A DNA stretch of 64,000 nt from Rhizophagus irregularis (GCF_026210795.1 NC_089440.1:3162001-3226000), one strand, 5' to 3'; shown: positions 11,085-22,815, counted from the stretch's first letter. Notes: generated from the letters alone by a model not told the origin. Made by a program: numbers and translations.

Positions 11085-12560
11085 AAAATATAAAAAAAAT
11101 TAATTTTTTTAAATTAAAAACGTCAAACTTGACGTTTTTGTAATTAAAAAATCAAAAAAAAAAATATTTTTTTTAATTAAAAACGTCAAACTTGACGTTG
11201 TTGTAATTAAAAAATCAAAAAAAAATTATTTTTTTTAATTAAAAACGTCAAACTTTGACGTTTTTGTAATTAAAAAATCAAAAAAAATTAATTTTTTTAA
11301 TTAAAAACGTCAAACTTGACGTTTTTGTAATTAAAAAATCAAAAAAAATTAATTTTTTTAATTAAAAACGTCAAACTTGACGTTTTTGTAATTAAAAAAT
11401 CAAAAAAAAAAATTATTTTTTTTAATTAAAAACGTCAAACTTTGACGTTTTTGTAATTAAAAATCAAAAAAAAATTATTTTTTTTAATTAAAAACGTCAA
11501 ACTTTGACGTTTTTGTAATTAAAAAATCAAAAAAAAATTATTTTTTTTAATTAAAAACGTCAAACTTTGACGTTTTTGTAATTAAAAAATCAAAAAAAAA
11601 TTATTTTTTTTAATTAAAAACGTCAAACTTTGACGTTTTTGTAATTAAAAAATCAAAAAAAAATTATTTTTTTTAATTAAAAACGTCAAACTTTGACGTT
11701 TTTGTAATTAAAAAATCAAAAAAAAATTATTTTTTTTAATTAAAACGTCAAACTTGACGTTTTTGTAATTAAAAAATCAAAAAAAAATTATTTTTTTTAA
11801 TTAAAAACGTCAAACTTGACGTTTTTGTAATTAAAAAATCAAAAAAAAATTATTTTTTTTAATTAAAAACGTCAAACTTGACGTTTTTGTAATTAAAAAA
11901 TCAAAAAAAAATATATTTTTTAATTAAAAACGTCAAGCTTGACGTTTTTGTAATTAAAAAATCAAAAAAAAATATATTTTTTAATTAAAAACGTCAAGCT
12001 TGACGTTTTTGTAATTAAAAAATCAAAAAAAAAATATTTTTTTTAATTAAAAACGTCAAACTTGACGTTTTTGTAATTAAAAAATCAAAAAAAGACGTTT
12101 TTGTAGTTAAAAAATCAAAAAAAAATAATTTTTTTAATTAAAAACGTCAAACTTGACGTTTTTGTAATTAAAAAAATCAAAAAAATTAATTTTTCTAATT
12201 AAAAACATCAAAGACGTTTTTGTAGTTAAAAAATCAAAAAAAAATAATTTTTTTAATTAAAAACGTCACTTGACATTTTTGTAGTTATAAAATCAAAAAA
12301 AATAATTTTTCTAATTAAAAATGTCAAACTTGACGTTTTTGTAATTAAAAAATCAAAAAAAAATTATTTTTTTTAATTAAAAACGTCAAACTTGACGTTG
12401 TTGTAATTAAAAAATCAAAAAAAAATTATTTTTTCTAATTAAAAACGTCAAACTTGACGTTTTTGTAATTAAAAAATCAAAAAAATTAATTTTTCTAATT
12501 AAAAACGTCAAACTTGATGTTGTTGTAATTAAAAAATCAAAAAAATTAATTTTTCTAATT
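11085..12560. repeat. Palindromic ~61-bp satellite, about 24 units
   Basis: Each unit carries the palindrome AAAAACGTCAA(A)(C/G)TTGACGTTTTT, then GTAATTAAAAAATC, an A-run, a T-run and AATT. About 24 units can be counted from 11121 to 12545. Variants include a GTCAAAGTT/AACTTTGAC centre, an AAGCTT centre in two adjacent units, and shortened units near 12090, 12205 and 12260. Because the A-run and T-run are also complementary, every unit can fold as a hairpin and neighbours can pair. Neighbouring units share variants, as expected from unequal exchange. Confidence 0.9.
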
Positions 12561-13740
12561 AAAATAATCTTGATTAATAGTATTAAAATAAATATTTTTA
12601 CGATACAGTAAAATTACAGTTTTTCTGTATAAAACTCAAAATTGGTATTCTAAATCTAACTTTTAAGATTAATTAAAGTTGTAGACCTAATAAAGTTATA
12701 CATAATTACAAATTTACAGACTTATGTAATGAATGGATAAGTCTCACACCTTAATTTCGTGCTTAATTTTAACGATTTTAACAGTTTATCTATGTATGAC
12801 TCAAAAACGGCATTCTAAATCTACTTTTTAAGATTAATTATATTTGTAGCCCTAATAAAGTTACATTTAATTGCAAATTTACAGACTTTACGTAATAAAT
12901 GAATAAGTCTCCCGCCTTAATTTCGTGCTTAATTTTAACGATTTTAACAGTTTATCTATGTATAACTCAAAATTAGCATTCTAAATCAAACTTTTAAGAT
13001 TAGTTAAATTTGTAGCCCCGATAAAATTACATATAATCCTTGCATTTGGGATCTCTTTAATTAATAGCTCCAGAAATATTAAAAAAGTTCATAAAAGTCA
13101 AGAAAGTTTTGTGCTACGCAAAACAAATGTTTTACTTATAGATCGGCATAATGCATTTCTTCAATTTTAATATGAAAATCAAGTTTACACCACTTTTGAT
13201 TATATGTTAACTACATGTTTTTACAATATAACATCCCATAATTTTATCATGCAAGATACATTATGTTATATTCTTTTTATAAATCAATTTATTTTTACTG
13301 TTGCTATCATTTGCAACTTACCCAGGAATGAACGATTTAAACCATCCAATATATTAACATTGGCATTAATCCCAGGACCAAATGATCCATCATTACATCG
13401 CATAAATTGCTCTGGTGCTATATTGGGAATTTTCTTATAACAATAGTTTTAAATAATCTTAATTATAAGTAAAAAGTGTGTAAAATTACTGCGCCACAAA
13501 AATAATTAATTTTACTTATAATTAAGATTATTTAAAACTATTGTTATAATAGTAAAAATAAATTGATTTATAAAAAGAATATAACCTAATGTATCTTGCA
13601 TGATAAAATTATGAAATGTATTAATCTTAAAAAGTAGATTTAGAATGCTAATTTTGAGTTTTATATAGAAAAACTGTAATTTTACTGTGTCATAAAAATA
13701 TTTATTTTTAATACTATTAATCAAAGATTATTTAAAACTG
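12556..13740. mobile_element. Foldback element with terminal inverted repeats of about 115 bp
   Basis: The left end (12556-12670: AATCTTGATTAATAGTATT, ATTACAGTTTTTCTGTATAA, AACTCAAAATTGGTATTC) recurs inverted at 13740-13622. A second inverted pair sits inside: about 13227-13475 against 13613-13510, sharing TTATCATGCAAGATACATTA and TTTTAAATAATCTTAATTAT. The left inner arm carries an extra ~130 bp that codes for a CACTA transposase fragment. Between 12617 and 13040 a ~177-bp direct repeat occurs 2.3 times (TTCGTGCTTAATTTTAACGA). No transposase of its own. Confidence 0.65.
13312..13439 (+). pseudogene. Fragment of an EnSpm/CACTA transposase
   Basis: The frame reads CNLPRNERFKPSNILTLALI then PGPNDPSLHRINC before losing homology. 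NLPxxxRFKxxNIxxxxxIPGPxxP is the hallmark stretch of the transposase_21 (Tnp2) domain of CACTA transposons. Only about 35-40 residues remain, captured inside one arm of the foldback element and absent from the matching inverted arm, which marks it as a secondary insertion. Confidence 0.6.
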
Positions 13741-14204
13741 TTGTTGTGGCAATATTAATAAATTAATTTTTTTAAAAAATAAAATATTTGTTTATTATGG
13801 TATTAAAATATTTGAAAAATTATACCTGTTAGGATGTAATGTTATATTATATATAAAATTAAATATTTTTTTTTATACATATATAAAAAATTTTAGAGCA
13901 CATTATCTTACTATCTAGTGATCAGATTTTATTGATCTTTGACTTATTAGATTCATCTTATTAAGTCAAATCAAATGTTATAATTTTATAATTATTAGAT
14001 TAATATTTATTATAAGATATCAATTGAAGTACTGTTAATTTTATCTTATAATCTAATGATCAGAAACTGATAATTTATAGCTCATTAGATTTATCTTGTT
14101 TAGACAAATCTAATGGTTATTAGATCATAAAAATTGGATTATTATTGGCTGAGATATTACGGTTTGAAATTTTAATAGCAATTCAAGGGACATGCTTGCT
14201 GACC

Positions 14205-14410
14205 ATAAAAAATTTAATAATAAATAACAGGTTTGCACAGTTTTTAATTGATTTAATAATTAAATGGTGCAAATCTGTTTTTTATTATCTAATCATTTAA
14301 CAAGAAATGGTTCATGCCATTTCTTTATTAAACCATTAAAAAAATGGTGCATACCCATTATTTGTTATCAAATTACTAATTAAAAATAATGGGTTTACAC
14401 CATATTTATT
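14205..14410. repeat. Three consecutive hairpins
   Basis: Three inverted repeats follow one another: AATAATAAATAACAGGTTTGCAC paired with its near-complement ending TTTTTTATTATC (about 14214-14290); AGAAATGGTTCATGCCATTTCT (14304-14326); and ATGGTGCATACCCATTATTT paired with AAATAATGGGTTTACACCAT (14343-14405). The shared TGGTGCA/GGTTTGCAC motif suggests one ancestral unit. Confidence 0.6.
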
Positions 14411-16923
14411 ATCAAATTGCTAATAATTTAATAATGTAATAATGTGAACTCTTAAAACTTCATAGATTATATAAATTAGTTCTAACCCTTACAATTTAAG
14501 GGATAGTTAAATAAATTATAATGTTTAAAAGCTCACTAACTTGTACTTAATTACCCTAGTTGTAATACTAACGTATAATTGTTAGTAATAGGATCTTGAG
14601 TAATTCCAAAACATTTAATTATACACATATAACCACTAACTTCGTTAAAAAATTTTATCTACAAATATATAATTAAATATTAATTTTGTAAATTAAAAAG
14701 TAATTTATTTTATTTTTAAATTCTACATACCTCATTTAAAAAATCTTCACTTATATTTTCTGAATTATTCAATACTTTTAAAGCGATTGTTGTTGATCCA
14801 TTTCTTTTCCAACTGTTAGACAATTGACTCCATTTTCTAATTTGTCCATCTAACCATATAGCTGAATATACTTTTGCAAAACCTCCTTTGGCAATATAAT
14901 TTACATTTGTAAATTTATCATATGGAACCCATTCTAATAATCCTTGTCTTCTAACTGAAAGTTGATTCTCTCGTATTAACTTATCAATAATTCCATTTCC
15001 ACTGGTCCACTTATCAAAATCTCTCTGAAAGCATTTAGAATTACAAGATAAACAACCATCCAAATCCTCATGTATCTTAAAACATTCTTTACATCTTCCA
15101 AATTCCATACGTCTCTTTTCATTAATATCAATTTCCTTATCATAACAATCACAATAAGAACGAAGTTTACGCCAACAATTATTTATTCCATTATATCTTA
15201 TATTATTTATAAGAATTTTCTTATTATCTATATAATATTTTGTGGTTTCGAATTGTTGTATAATTTGTTTAAATATTCCCAAATTACCATTTAATTTAAA
15301 ATAAACATTATTGTAATCCTTTAAAATCAATTGCAACTCTTTTAATTTTCTTAATTCTTTTGTTTCTTTATTGTATATTTTAGAATAAAAATATTTATAA
15401 CCCTTTAATTTAGATGATAATTCTTTTAATTCTCTTATTTCTTTATCAAAACACTTATAGCAATAATTATAATGATACTTATTATTACACTTCTCACATA
15501 TAATGTAATCACAGTCTTTGTATTTTACTCGTCTATCATCTTCAAATAAATCGTAATCTGAAGTTTCACCCTTTTGTTCTTTAATTAAATAATCGTCAAT
15601 AAACTTATTTTCAATAATCCATTTATTAAAATCTTCAAGAAATTGTTGAAACTCATAAAATGAACAACAATTATTAATTTTTCCTATAAAACATACTTTG
15701 CATTTATCATTTATCATCTGATTATTATAACAATGTTGACAATTATAGTAACATTGCCTATCGATTTCCTTAATACACTTTTCACATAAAATATGATCAT
15801 ATTCCTTATATTTTGCTTTTCTTTCTTCTAAATTTAAATGATAATCTAACGTGCTAAAAATTCTAAAATTTGGTCCGCATTTCATAAAACATTTTTTATT
15901 AATATCAGTTTCTTTATTGTTATAGCAATAAGTGCAATAAAGATGTTGTTTGCTAACTTCATTATTACATTTTTCACATAAAATACCATCAAATTCCTTA
16001 TATTTTGCTCTTCTTTCTTCTAAATTTAAATTATAATCCAACGTGCTAAAAATTTTAAAATTTGATCCATATTTCACAAAACCTTTTTTAATAATATCAG
16101 TTTCACCAATGTAACAATTAATGCAATAATAATCATTATTATCTGTTTCTTTTTTACATTTTTCACATAGAATGCAATCATAATCCTTGTATTTTACTCT
16201 TCTTTCTTTCAAACTTAAGTTATAATCTGATGTTCTAAAAATTCCAAAATTTGATCCATATTTCATAAGATCTTTTCTAATGATATTAGTTTCTTTATTG
16301 TAACAATATGAACAATAATAATTGAGTTTTTTAATTCTATTATTACATTTGTCACATAGAATTCTGTCAAAATCTTTATATTTTGCTTTTCTTTCTTCTA
16401 AGTTTAAATTATAATCTAATGTACTAAAAATTCCATATTTTAGTCCATACTTCATACCACTTTTTTTATTAATATTAGTTTCTTTACTATAACAATCTGT
16501 ACAATAATAATTTTGTTTATCAATTTCTTTATTACATTTTTCACAAAAAATGTAATCATAATCCTCATACTTTGCTTTTTTTCCTACATAATTTAAATCA
16601 TAATCTGATGTCTCAAAAATTTTACAAGCTGAACAAATATAAGAATTATTTGATTTAAAACAAAATTTACATATTCCAAAATTCATACGATTTTGTTCAT
16701 TACGATCGGTTTCCTTATTATAACAATTGTAACACGTAAAATTAAACTTTTCAATTTCACGATTACAATCTTCACATATGACATGGTCATATTTCTTAAA
16801 TTTCATCTTTCTTTCATCTAAATTTAAATCATAATCCAATATCTTAAAAACTCCAAATTTTGATTCAAATACATTATTACTAATAAGTTGGATGTTTTCT
16901 TCGATATTCTTTTCTACTGACAT

Positions 16924-18900
16924 GATAAGTGTTTTTGATTTGACAATAATAGGTTATTGTGTAAAGTCAATTAATATAATTGTTTTTTAAGTATTTTTTA
17001 ATAATTCACGCAAAAATTTTTTTGATGAATAAAGAAGTTATTTATAATAATTTATAATGAACAATCAATTTTAGAATGAAGTTGTTTACAATTGTAACAT
17101 AAATTTTAAAGATAAAAATAATCTTTAAATGTGATTTTAATAAACTTTCCATATTTATTAATTATTCTGGAGAAAAGTTGGAAACTTGCTAATGAATTCT
17201 TGATTTCTTGGCTTTGTTGTTATTGACAAAAATGACATGGTAATAATCAGCAATATGTGAGATGGATGACAAGAATAAACAAACCAATTTTTGTGTCGAT
17301 CATGATTCTGAATAACCAGAATGATCGGCCAATTAGGAGTGCAGCAGTATTTTGCGGCAAAAAGTGGTAAAGATTTGCAATTTTTAAATAAATATTGATT
17401 TTAAATATGATAACATATTATTTATATTGTTATTTATACTGATAAATTAACAGTTGTTCCGAATCCGAAATTTGAATTGCAGAGTTTTTACAGAAACGCC
17501 TGGACGTTGCCTTTTAATTATCACATTTTACAGTCATTTTACTGTACATTGCTATGCGATTAAAAACGAGTCACTAACGACATACTTTAAATTGTAAATT
17601 CTCACGATCTCCTACAATAATGGATTAAGTTGAATGGTGATCTAGAAGTCTAGAAAGAATAGCCACGGAGTTAATAACATTAACTCGATACATTATGTGT
17701 ATTAACGTGCATCATTGGATTCCAATTATTACGGAATTATTACCACATGAGACTTTTTATAATAAAAAAAACCCTTTTAAAGATGCGTTAAATCCATCAA
17801 TTAATTTTTACAAAGTATAACATTATATATAAAAAAAAGAACTGTAGTTTGATATTGATTACATGTTTTTCGTTAAATTAGAAAAAGAATGGGTTAAATT
17901 GTTAAATTGTCAAATTGTTAATTTTGAAAAATTAAAAACATAAATATTGTAACAAAATTAATTCCTAGAAGTGATAATAACAGGAAAATTTTCTCAAATA
18001 CCACATTTTCATCATTTTATCATTTAATTCGTAATTCATGTAACAATCGGAGAATCGCCTCGAATATTCCAATCTGCGTTTCTTACATAGGTAAATGTAT
18101 CGATTTTTGACCAAATCGATTGAAATTTTTACTGGAAAAACCTTGGCATTTATTCTACTATATTCAAATATTCAAAATAATCTTTACAAAACTTAATGTT
18201 TCGCAAATAATCTTTAAAAGTTGTCAATTAGCCTAAATTTTAGCAAAATCGCCCCACAATTTTTTGATTAATAAAAACATTAGCTAACGCTAAGGTTTCA
18301 AATTTTATACATACATACTTTTGAACATAAATTAATAGATTATTCAAAAAAAATTAATTTTAGGGCTAACAGCTTCAAAACCTGCAAAAATCGGTAAATT
18401 TCGTAAAATTTCGTAAAATTTCATTTTTTTTCATTTTTAAAATTAAATAATTTCATGAAAACGAATTTTAAGAATTTAAGAATATAACCCATCTCCTAAT
18501 TTATATATTCTGAACATACTCAAAACATTTATTTTCAAATCACTTAGAAAAAATTTTTTCACTTATTGCTCCGATTGGTACACGAATCACGAATTAGTAA
18601 TAATAATATTTAAATAACCTTTTATGTTTAATCTTAATTTTTTTCTTTACCATTTTTAGTAAAATTTCTGAAATTTGAACTCTTTTTCTAAACGGTTCCA
18701 TTCATTAACATTTTCTGATAACTGAAAGGAATAATACTAGTAGTCGAAACATACTTCCTGAAAAACATTTTCTTAAAGAGTACGAATTGGACCATCCAAA
18801 AAAAATGTATGAATTAGACAAAGAAAAGATATACGAGATAGAATATAGAAGGAAAATGAATAAACAATCTATAAGTTAAAAAATGGTGTTTGTGTGACTA
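16924..18900. other. 5' flank of kinase copy 1, duplicated at 26877-30130
   Basis: No gene. Blocks at 16960-17110, 17190-17370, 17440-17960 and 18630-18800 match 27000-27180, 27200-27400, 29290-29820 and 29870-30110 in the same order, so the kinase was duplicated with about 1.9 kb of upstream DNA. The final block includes a faint copy of the last exon of gene A (GTTTCTAAATTTGAACT). Confidence 0.7.
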
Positions 18901-19026
18901 ACGTTTAGATTATCCTGTATAAATTAATTTTGAATTGCTGATCCTATTCTTTATAGTTAAGACCCGCTTGATCGGCAAGTAATGTTGTACATCTAATCCA
19001 ATTCCGGCTAATGAAATTCTAAGGAT

Positions 19027-19470
19027 TTTTTTTTTTTATTTTTTTTCGGTTTTTTTTAACCGATCTAAATTTTGTCGGCCCCCCTTTTTTCTTGAACCGA
19101 TCTTTTACAAATGGTTCTTTCTTTTTTTTCTTTTTTTCGTTTTTTTCCTCTTTCTTTTTTTTCATTCTTTTCCGGGTTTTTTTTCAAAACCGAAAAATTA
19201 TTATTATTTTTTTCGGTCTTTTTTTTAGACCATATTATTAATTTTTTTTTGAATTTTTTTTTTGGTCTTTTTGGACCAAATTATTGTCCTTTGTTTTCAG
19301 AATTTTTTCGGTACATATTTTTTTTAAACCCGATTTCTTTCTTTATCCTTTTTCTTTTCCCCTAATTTTTTTTTTCTCTTTCTTTTTCCTTTTCGGTTTC
19401 TTTTTTCAACCCGATTTTTCTCTTTGTTCCTCCCCACAAATTTTTTTTTCGTTTTTATTCTTTAGGAGTT
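19027..19470. repeat. T-rich low-complexity tract
   Basis: Long T runs with scattered CGG, CCG and CCC steps (for example TTTTTTCGGTTTTTTTTAAC). Open frames inside it are Phe-rich artefacts. No gene is supported. Confidence 0.8.
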
Positions 19471-19689
19471 AATCAATAGTGCTATGAATCTGATGATAAA
19501 GTACTTTTAAGCTTTATAATAACAAATTAGCTTCTAAAATAAATAAAAGTTATATTTGGAATTACGTAATATTATGTCTCTACTCTCTAATTTTTATTGG
19601 CAATATTAAAGTTCCTAATTTAAGTAATTGAACTAAAAACTTAGTCTTCATCGTGAAATTCGATAAACTGGGCCTATCAGTTTCCACTA

Positions 19690-19825
19690 AAAATATCCGG
19701 TTTATCAGGTTGATTTCCCGACAAGACATTTGCACGAACACGTGATCAAACGGCCAGCGTTAGGCTGTCTGGAGAATGTCCTGTCGGGAAACGGTCCGTA
19801 AGGATCAGGGTATCCGATATTGCAA
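19690..19825. repeat. Foldback / small inverted-repeat element
   Basis: TTTCCCGACAAGACATT near 19708 pairs with AATGTCCTGTCGGGAAA near 19785. Outside these arms ATATCCGG and CCGATATTGC continue the similarity in inverted form. The loop (CACGTGATCAAACGGCCAGC) has higher GC than the surroundings. This looks like a MITE-sized foldback; target duplication not resolved. Confidence 0.6.
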
Positions 19826-20214
19826 AAAATTATTTAATATACTGAATTTCAAAATATACTGTATACAAAAAAACTAATCTACAATATATTTTAACTTTTT
19901 CATCTTAATTTTAAGTGATAAAGATCATGAAAATGATGAATAAAAGAATATGAAATATTTTTAATTGAATATAATTAAAGATTTTTATAATTCTGGCCAA
20001 AATTAAGATGCATCACGACTTCAATTTTATTGGTTTCTGATCACGTGTTTAGATATATCTGTTGGTATATCAAAACTATTCCATTCACTGTACTATTTAT
20101 TAAAAGTTGAATTCTTCAGAGGTCAATTCAAAATGTATATAATAATTATAATTTTTTTTGCAAATATTCATAAACTTATTCAAAATTTATCACTGACAAT
20201 CAGATCTCATAACG
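19826..20214. other. AT-rich spacer
   Basis: No gene or repeat structure recognised. Confidence 0.5.
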
Positions 20215-20360
20215 TTATTGTCCGGAGCGTAGCGAAGGACTATTTATTGTACGGAACTAGATAAATTTGTAGTACCGGTTTAACCCATGTAATTTTTCCT
20301 TCCTTCCACCTACGTCATTACCACAATTTCCTTTTTGAAACATAATGCCCCTGCTTATTT
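20215..20360 (+). repeat. Dispersed repeat (partner at 49365-49480)
   Basis: GTCCGGAGCGTAGCGAAGGA, then ACCCATGTAATTTTTCCTTC and CACCTACGTCATTACC are matched at 49365-49480 by GTCCTGAGCATTAGCGAAGG, ACCCATGCAATTTTCCTTCC and a GACGTCACC segment. Non-coding. Confidence 0.65.
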
Positions 20361-20639
20361 CCCTTTATACTTTTTATTTTTAGTAACATTGTATGCAATG
20401 TCCTTGATTACTTGATAAAGCAAAATGTATCATGTTCATTATATAAAAAAAAAAGACCCTGTATTTGAAAAAATTTTGTCGCGTCGCGTTACTCCGCGTA
20501 TCACATCTGATAAGATCAATAATCAAACAAATAAGTCACATGAAAAAAAAAGTACTTTCCTATTTCCTTCGTCTTACCCTTCCCCTTACTTCTCTCACTT
20601 TTTCTGGTGTTTAGTTTCCTTGAGCGTGATATTTCAGGT

Positions 20640-21440
20640 TTTCATTTTTTTTTCTTTAATTTTTTTATCTTGATGACCGGTTTTTAACATTTTTTTCTTT
20701 TTTAGGCATTGTTTCTTAGCCCTTTGGATACATAGAAACTTGGTGAGAACATCTGCAAATGTATTTTTTCGAATTTATTTATTCTAACAAAGCATTGTTA
20801 ACATTCAATTTTTCTCTTTTTTTAGATGGTTGATGTTTAAAACAAAATACTGAAAGTTACCAGCAGCGCCAAGGAAAAATGGTTTTTTATGAATAAATTT
20901 TGGTGTAAACTTGGCCCTTTCAGACTTTTTTTTTTATTTTTCTTTTAATGAAATGTTACTAATAGTTCTTTTCTTTTTTTCTTTTGTAGGTGATTCTTTG
21001 AGTCTCTTGGACATATATTTTGGTAAGTGAAGTATTCTTTTTACTTAAATCAATTCTTTTAGCGAAATGTTTGCTAATATTTCGTCTTCACTTTTTTTAG
21101 AGTCATCTGGACGCGTTAGATTTAGGTAAGATATTTTTTTTACTTTGTTATTTGTTTTAACAAAATAACGAAACTTTTACTAGTAACATTTTGTTTTATT
21201 ACTTTTTTTTAGACAGTTTCTTCAAATATCTATGGACATGAATTTCGGTAAGGTTGGAAATCCGGTTCTCCATAGATGCATTACGGTATGTGTTTAAATA
21301 TTTTTTCTTTGTCTTTTTTTTTATTTTTAACAAAATGTAACGTCTGCTAATATTTTGTTTGTTTCTTTAGTTGCAGATTTTAGGCAGCTTTTGGGTGACG
21401 AAACGACTTATTGCTCCGGACTTACAACGGTTCCCGTTTC
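20640..21440 (+). repeat. Array of exon/intron-like repeat units
   Basis: Six segments end in TTTTTTAG-like 3' splice-site sequences (about 20704, 20825, 20989, 21100, 21213, 21369). Most are followed within 25-45 bp by GGTAAG or GGTGAG donor-like sequence. The short would-be exons resemble each other (TTTGGATACATAGAAACTTG, CTTGGACATATATTTTG, CTATGGACATGAATTTCG). The would-be introns also recur (AACAAAATGTAACGTCTGCT, GAAATGTTACTAATAG). No long frame joins them. It could be a spliced non-coding transcript or a tandemly amplified exon-intron unit. Confidence 0.45.
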
Positions 21441-21884
21441 CCTAGTATAGTACATTAGATACATAGTGAATTATTTTCCTCTGCGTATTTTGACCATATT
21501 ATTTTTGGAATTCAAGTATACATAGGCTTGATCTTGTGATTCCCTTCTGTCAATTTCTTATCAAGTATAAGCATATAAAATATATTTGTAAAATAAATTT
21601 TTATAATCACACGAATACGGGTTGTATTATACGCTTTCTAAATGTTTAGAATGTGAAGTGAGTATAAAATTCTTCTATATAATAAAATTACTATAGTATG
21701 ATATTGAATAAATACTTTCAAAAATAATATAAATTGTTGTTGATTTCAAGTACTGGTAAAATTTATGAAATAAGAAGTCAACTTTTATAAAAATATAAAG
21801 AGGATGTGTTTGCATTTTATTGTTTGGTTGATAAAATTATTAATATAATAATTTCATCTTTATACTACTCTAATAATATTCTTT

Positions 21885-22130
21885 GGCTAAATTTGATAAA
21901 ATTTGACATCAAAATCTCCAATATGTGCAAATGTAGAATAAATAAAATATTCCTAGATGAAGGCCATTATAAATCATGAACATTAATGCAAAACAAATAT
22001 TATAGTATTTGATCCCATGTTATTAAATTAGAGACTCATTTAGGACATTCAGTTACATTTTCTATTTATTATAATAATTGTTCTTGAGTTATTCACATAC
22101 TGACTTTATTCAATATAATTAATGAAAATT
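21885..22130 (-). pseudogene. Decayed kinase exon-2 relic
   Basis: The plus-strand text AAATCTCCAATATGTGCAAA, AGATGAAGGCCATTATAAAT and TTGATCCCATGTTATTAAAT aligns in order with kinase copy 2 (23880-24100), covering the DFG, HKD and ITWDQ region on the minus strand. Many indels. A separate, older duplicate than the tandem copies. Confidence 0.65.
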
Positions 22131-22815
22131 GTTAAAATAAAAGCAATTTTAAAATAAAAGTACTATACAGTAGATGAAAACTTTATCCAATATGAGTGAC
22201 ATTGCAAATTGTGTTCTCTAAATTCAAACTAAGTTAACTAAGTTATTATTAATATAAAAATAGGTCACTTCCTTTTTTGTGAGAGTACTAGTTTTCATCA
22301 CGGGGGCGACGAAATAGACATCAGATCACTAAACAAAACACAGGTCGCTGAGATAAATATAAACTGTGTGCTTCCCTAATAAATTTTGTTATCATTTAAT
22401 TCAAGAGTATTTATACGAGGTTGTTGATTCATTATGATATTTAAAACAGAAACCATATAAAGAATACATCCAGCACTCAATAATTCAGTTATTTCATGAA
22501 ATAATTGTTTCCTTTCAAAAATAAATAATTTACCTAGTAGAATTTGTATAAAATATAAATATTTCTATAAGAAAATAAATTGCTATCATCTGTTATATAT
22601 ATAGAGAAATTGTCTTTATTTCATATCATAAAAAAAATCAGGTCGGGAAGCATTTAACATAATAAAAATGATAGTTTATTACATTTAATATATAAAAGAA
22701 TAAAACCGTGTCTTACATAGTTTGATAAAGTTCAATTGAATATTTAAGAATAGCATAAGTTATATCTCACTGTAATAATTATAATAAACCGAACGAGTTC
22801 AATCAATGTCCGTAA
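22131..22815. other. Intergenic, with a possible unidentified coding relic
   Basis: On the minus strand at about 22510-22385 a protein-like stretch (EITELLSAGCILYMVSVLNI) runs to a TAG. I do not recognise it. From 22640 the sequence is the duplicated downstream flank of the kinase gene. Confidence 0.4.

Larger units (their letters stand above)
9629..14559. mobile_element. Composite insertion in kinase exon 2
   Basis: Comparison with the intact paralog at 24060-24100 fixes the borders: host sequence ends CCATATA at 9628 and resumes TTGTAATAC at 14560. The only possible duplicated host bases are TT. The left end is a TTTTTA run (TAAAAA tail on the minus strand) next to ATTAATGGGTTCCAG, which resembles the 3' tail of a LINE-type retroposon. 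The right end is ACCCTAG. No reverse transcriptase or intact transposase is present. Inside are a higher-GC block (9650-10620), a short ATGTAC microsatellite, a palindromic satellite, a foldback with a CACTA fragment, and three hairpins. The insertion may be nested or may have arrived in several steps. Confidence 0.75.
8733..16923 (-). pseudogene. TKL protein kinase with 7 CxxC-repeat modules (copy 1), split by a 4.93-kb insertion
   Basis: Three exons: 16923-14731, 14658-8875 (interrupted by foreign DNA at 14559-9629) and 8797-8733. Both introns are GT-AG. Exon 1 encodes 7 modules of about 60-65 residues, each with DYDLNLEERKxKYKDxD, then LCEKC, then YYCxxCYxKET. A charged coiled-coil region and the kinase N-lobe follow (GGFAKVYSA loop, IALKVL lysine). 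Exon 2 holds HKDLHPGN, GDFGFC and MAPEIL, typical of active fungal TKL kinases. Exon 3 ends SDECSDCIIMDIG. With the insertion left out, exon 2 is 853 nt with the expected phase and the gene is open for 1036 codons, so the insertion is recent. The C-terminal piece alone has a Met at 9625 and could be misread as a separate gene. Likely role before disruption: cytosolic Ser/Thr signalling. Confidence 0.85.

Noticed and set aside
11085-12560. CRISPR-like array
   Set aside because: Units are contiguous and palindromic throughout with no unique spacers, and the genome is eukaryotic.
9629-14559. Helitron
   Set aside because: It lies between A and T and ends CTAG, but the other end is a T-run and not TC, no hairpin sits just before the CTAG end, and there is no Rep/helicase coding.
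15070-15294. Plus-strand open frames inside kinase exons (also 24591-24815, 25107-25319)
   Set aside because: Antisense shadows of Lys/Tyr-rich coding sequence on the minus strand.
19111-19472. Phe-rich membrane-like proteins
   Set aside because: Translation of a T-rich low-complexity tract.
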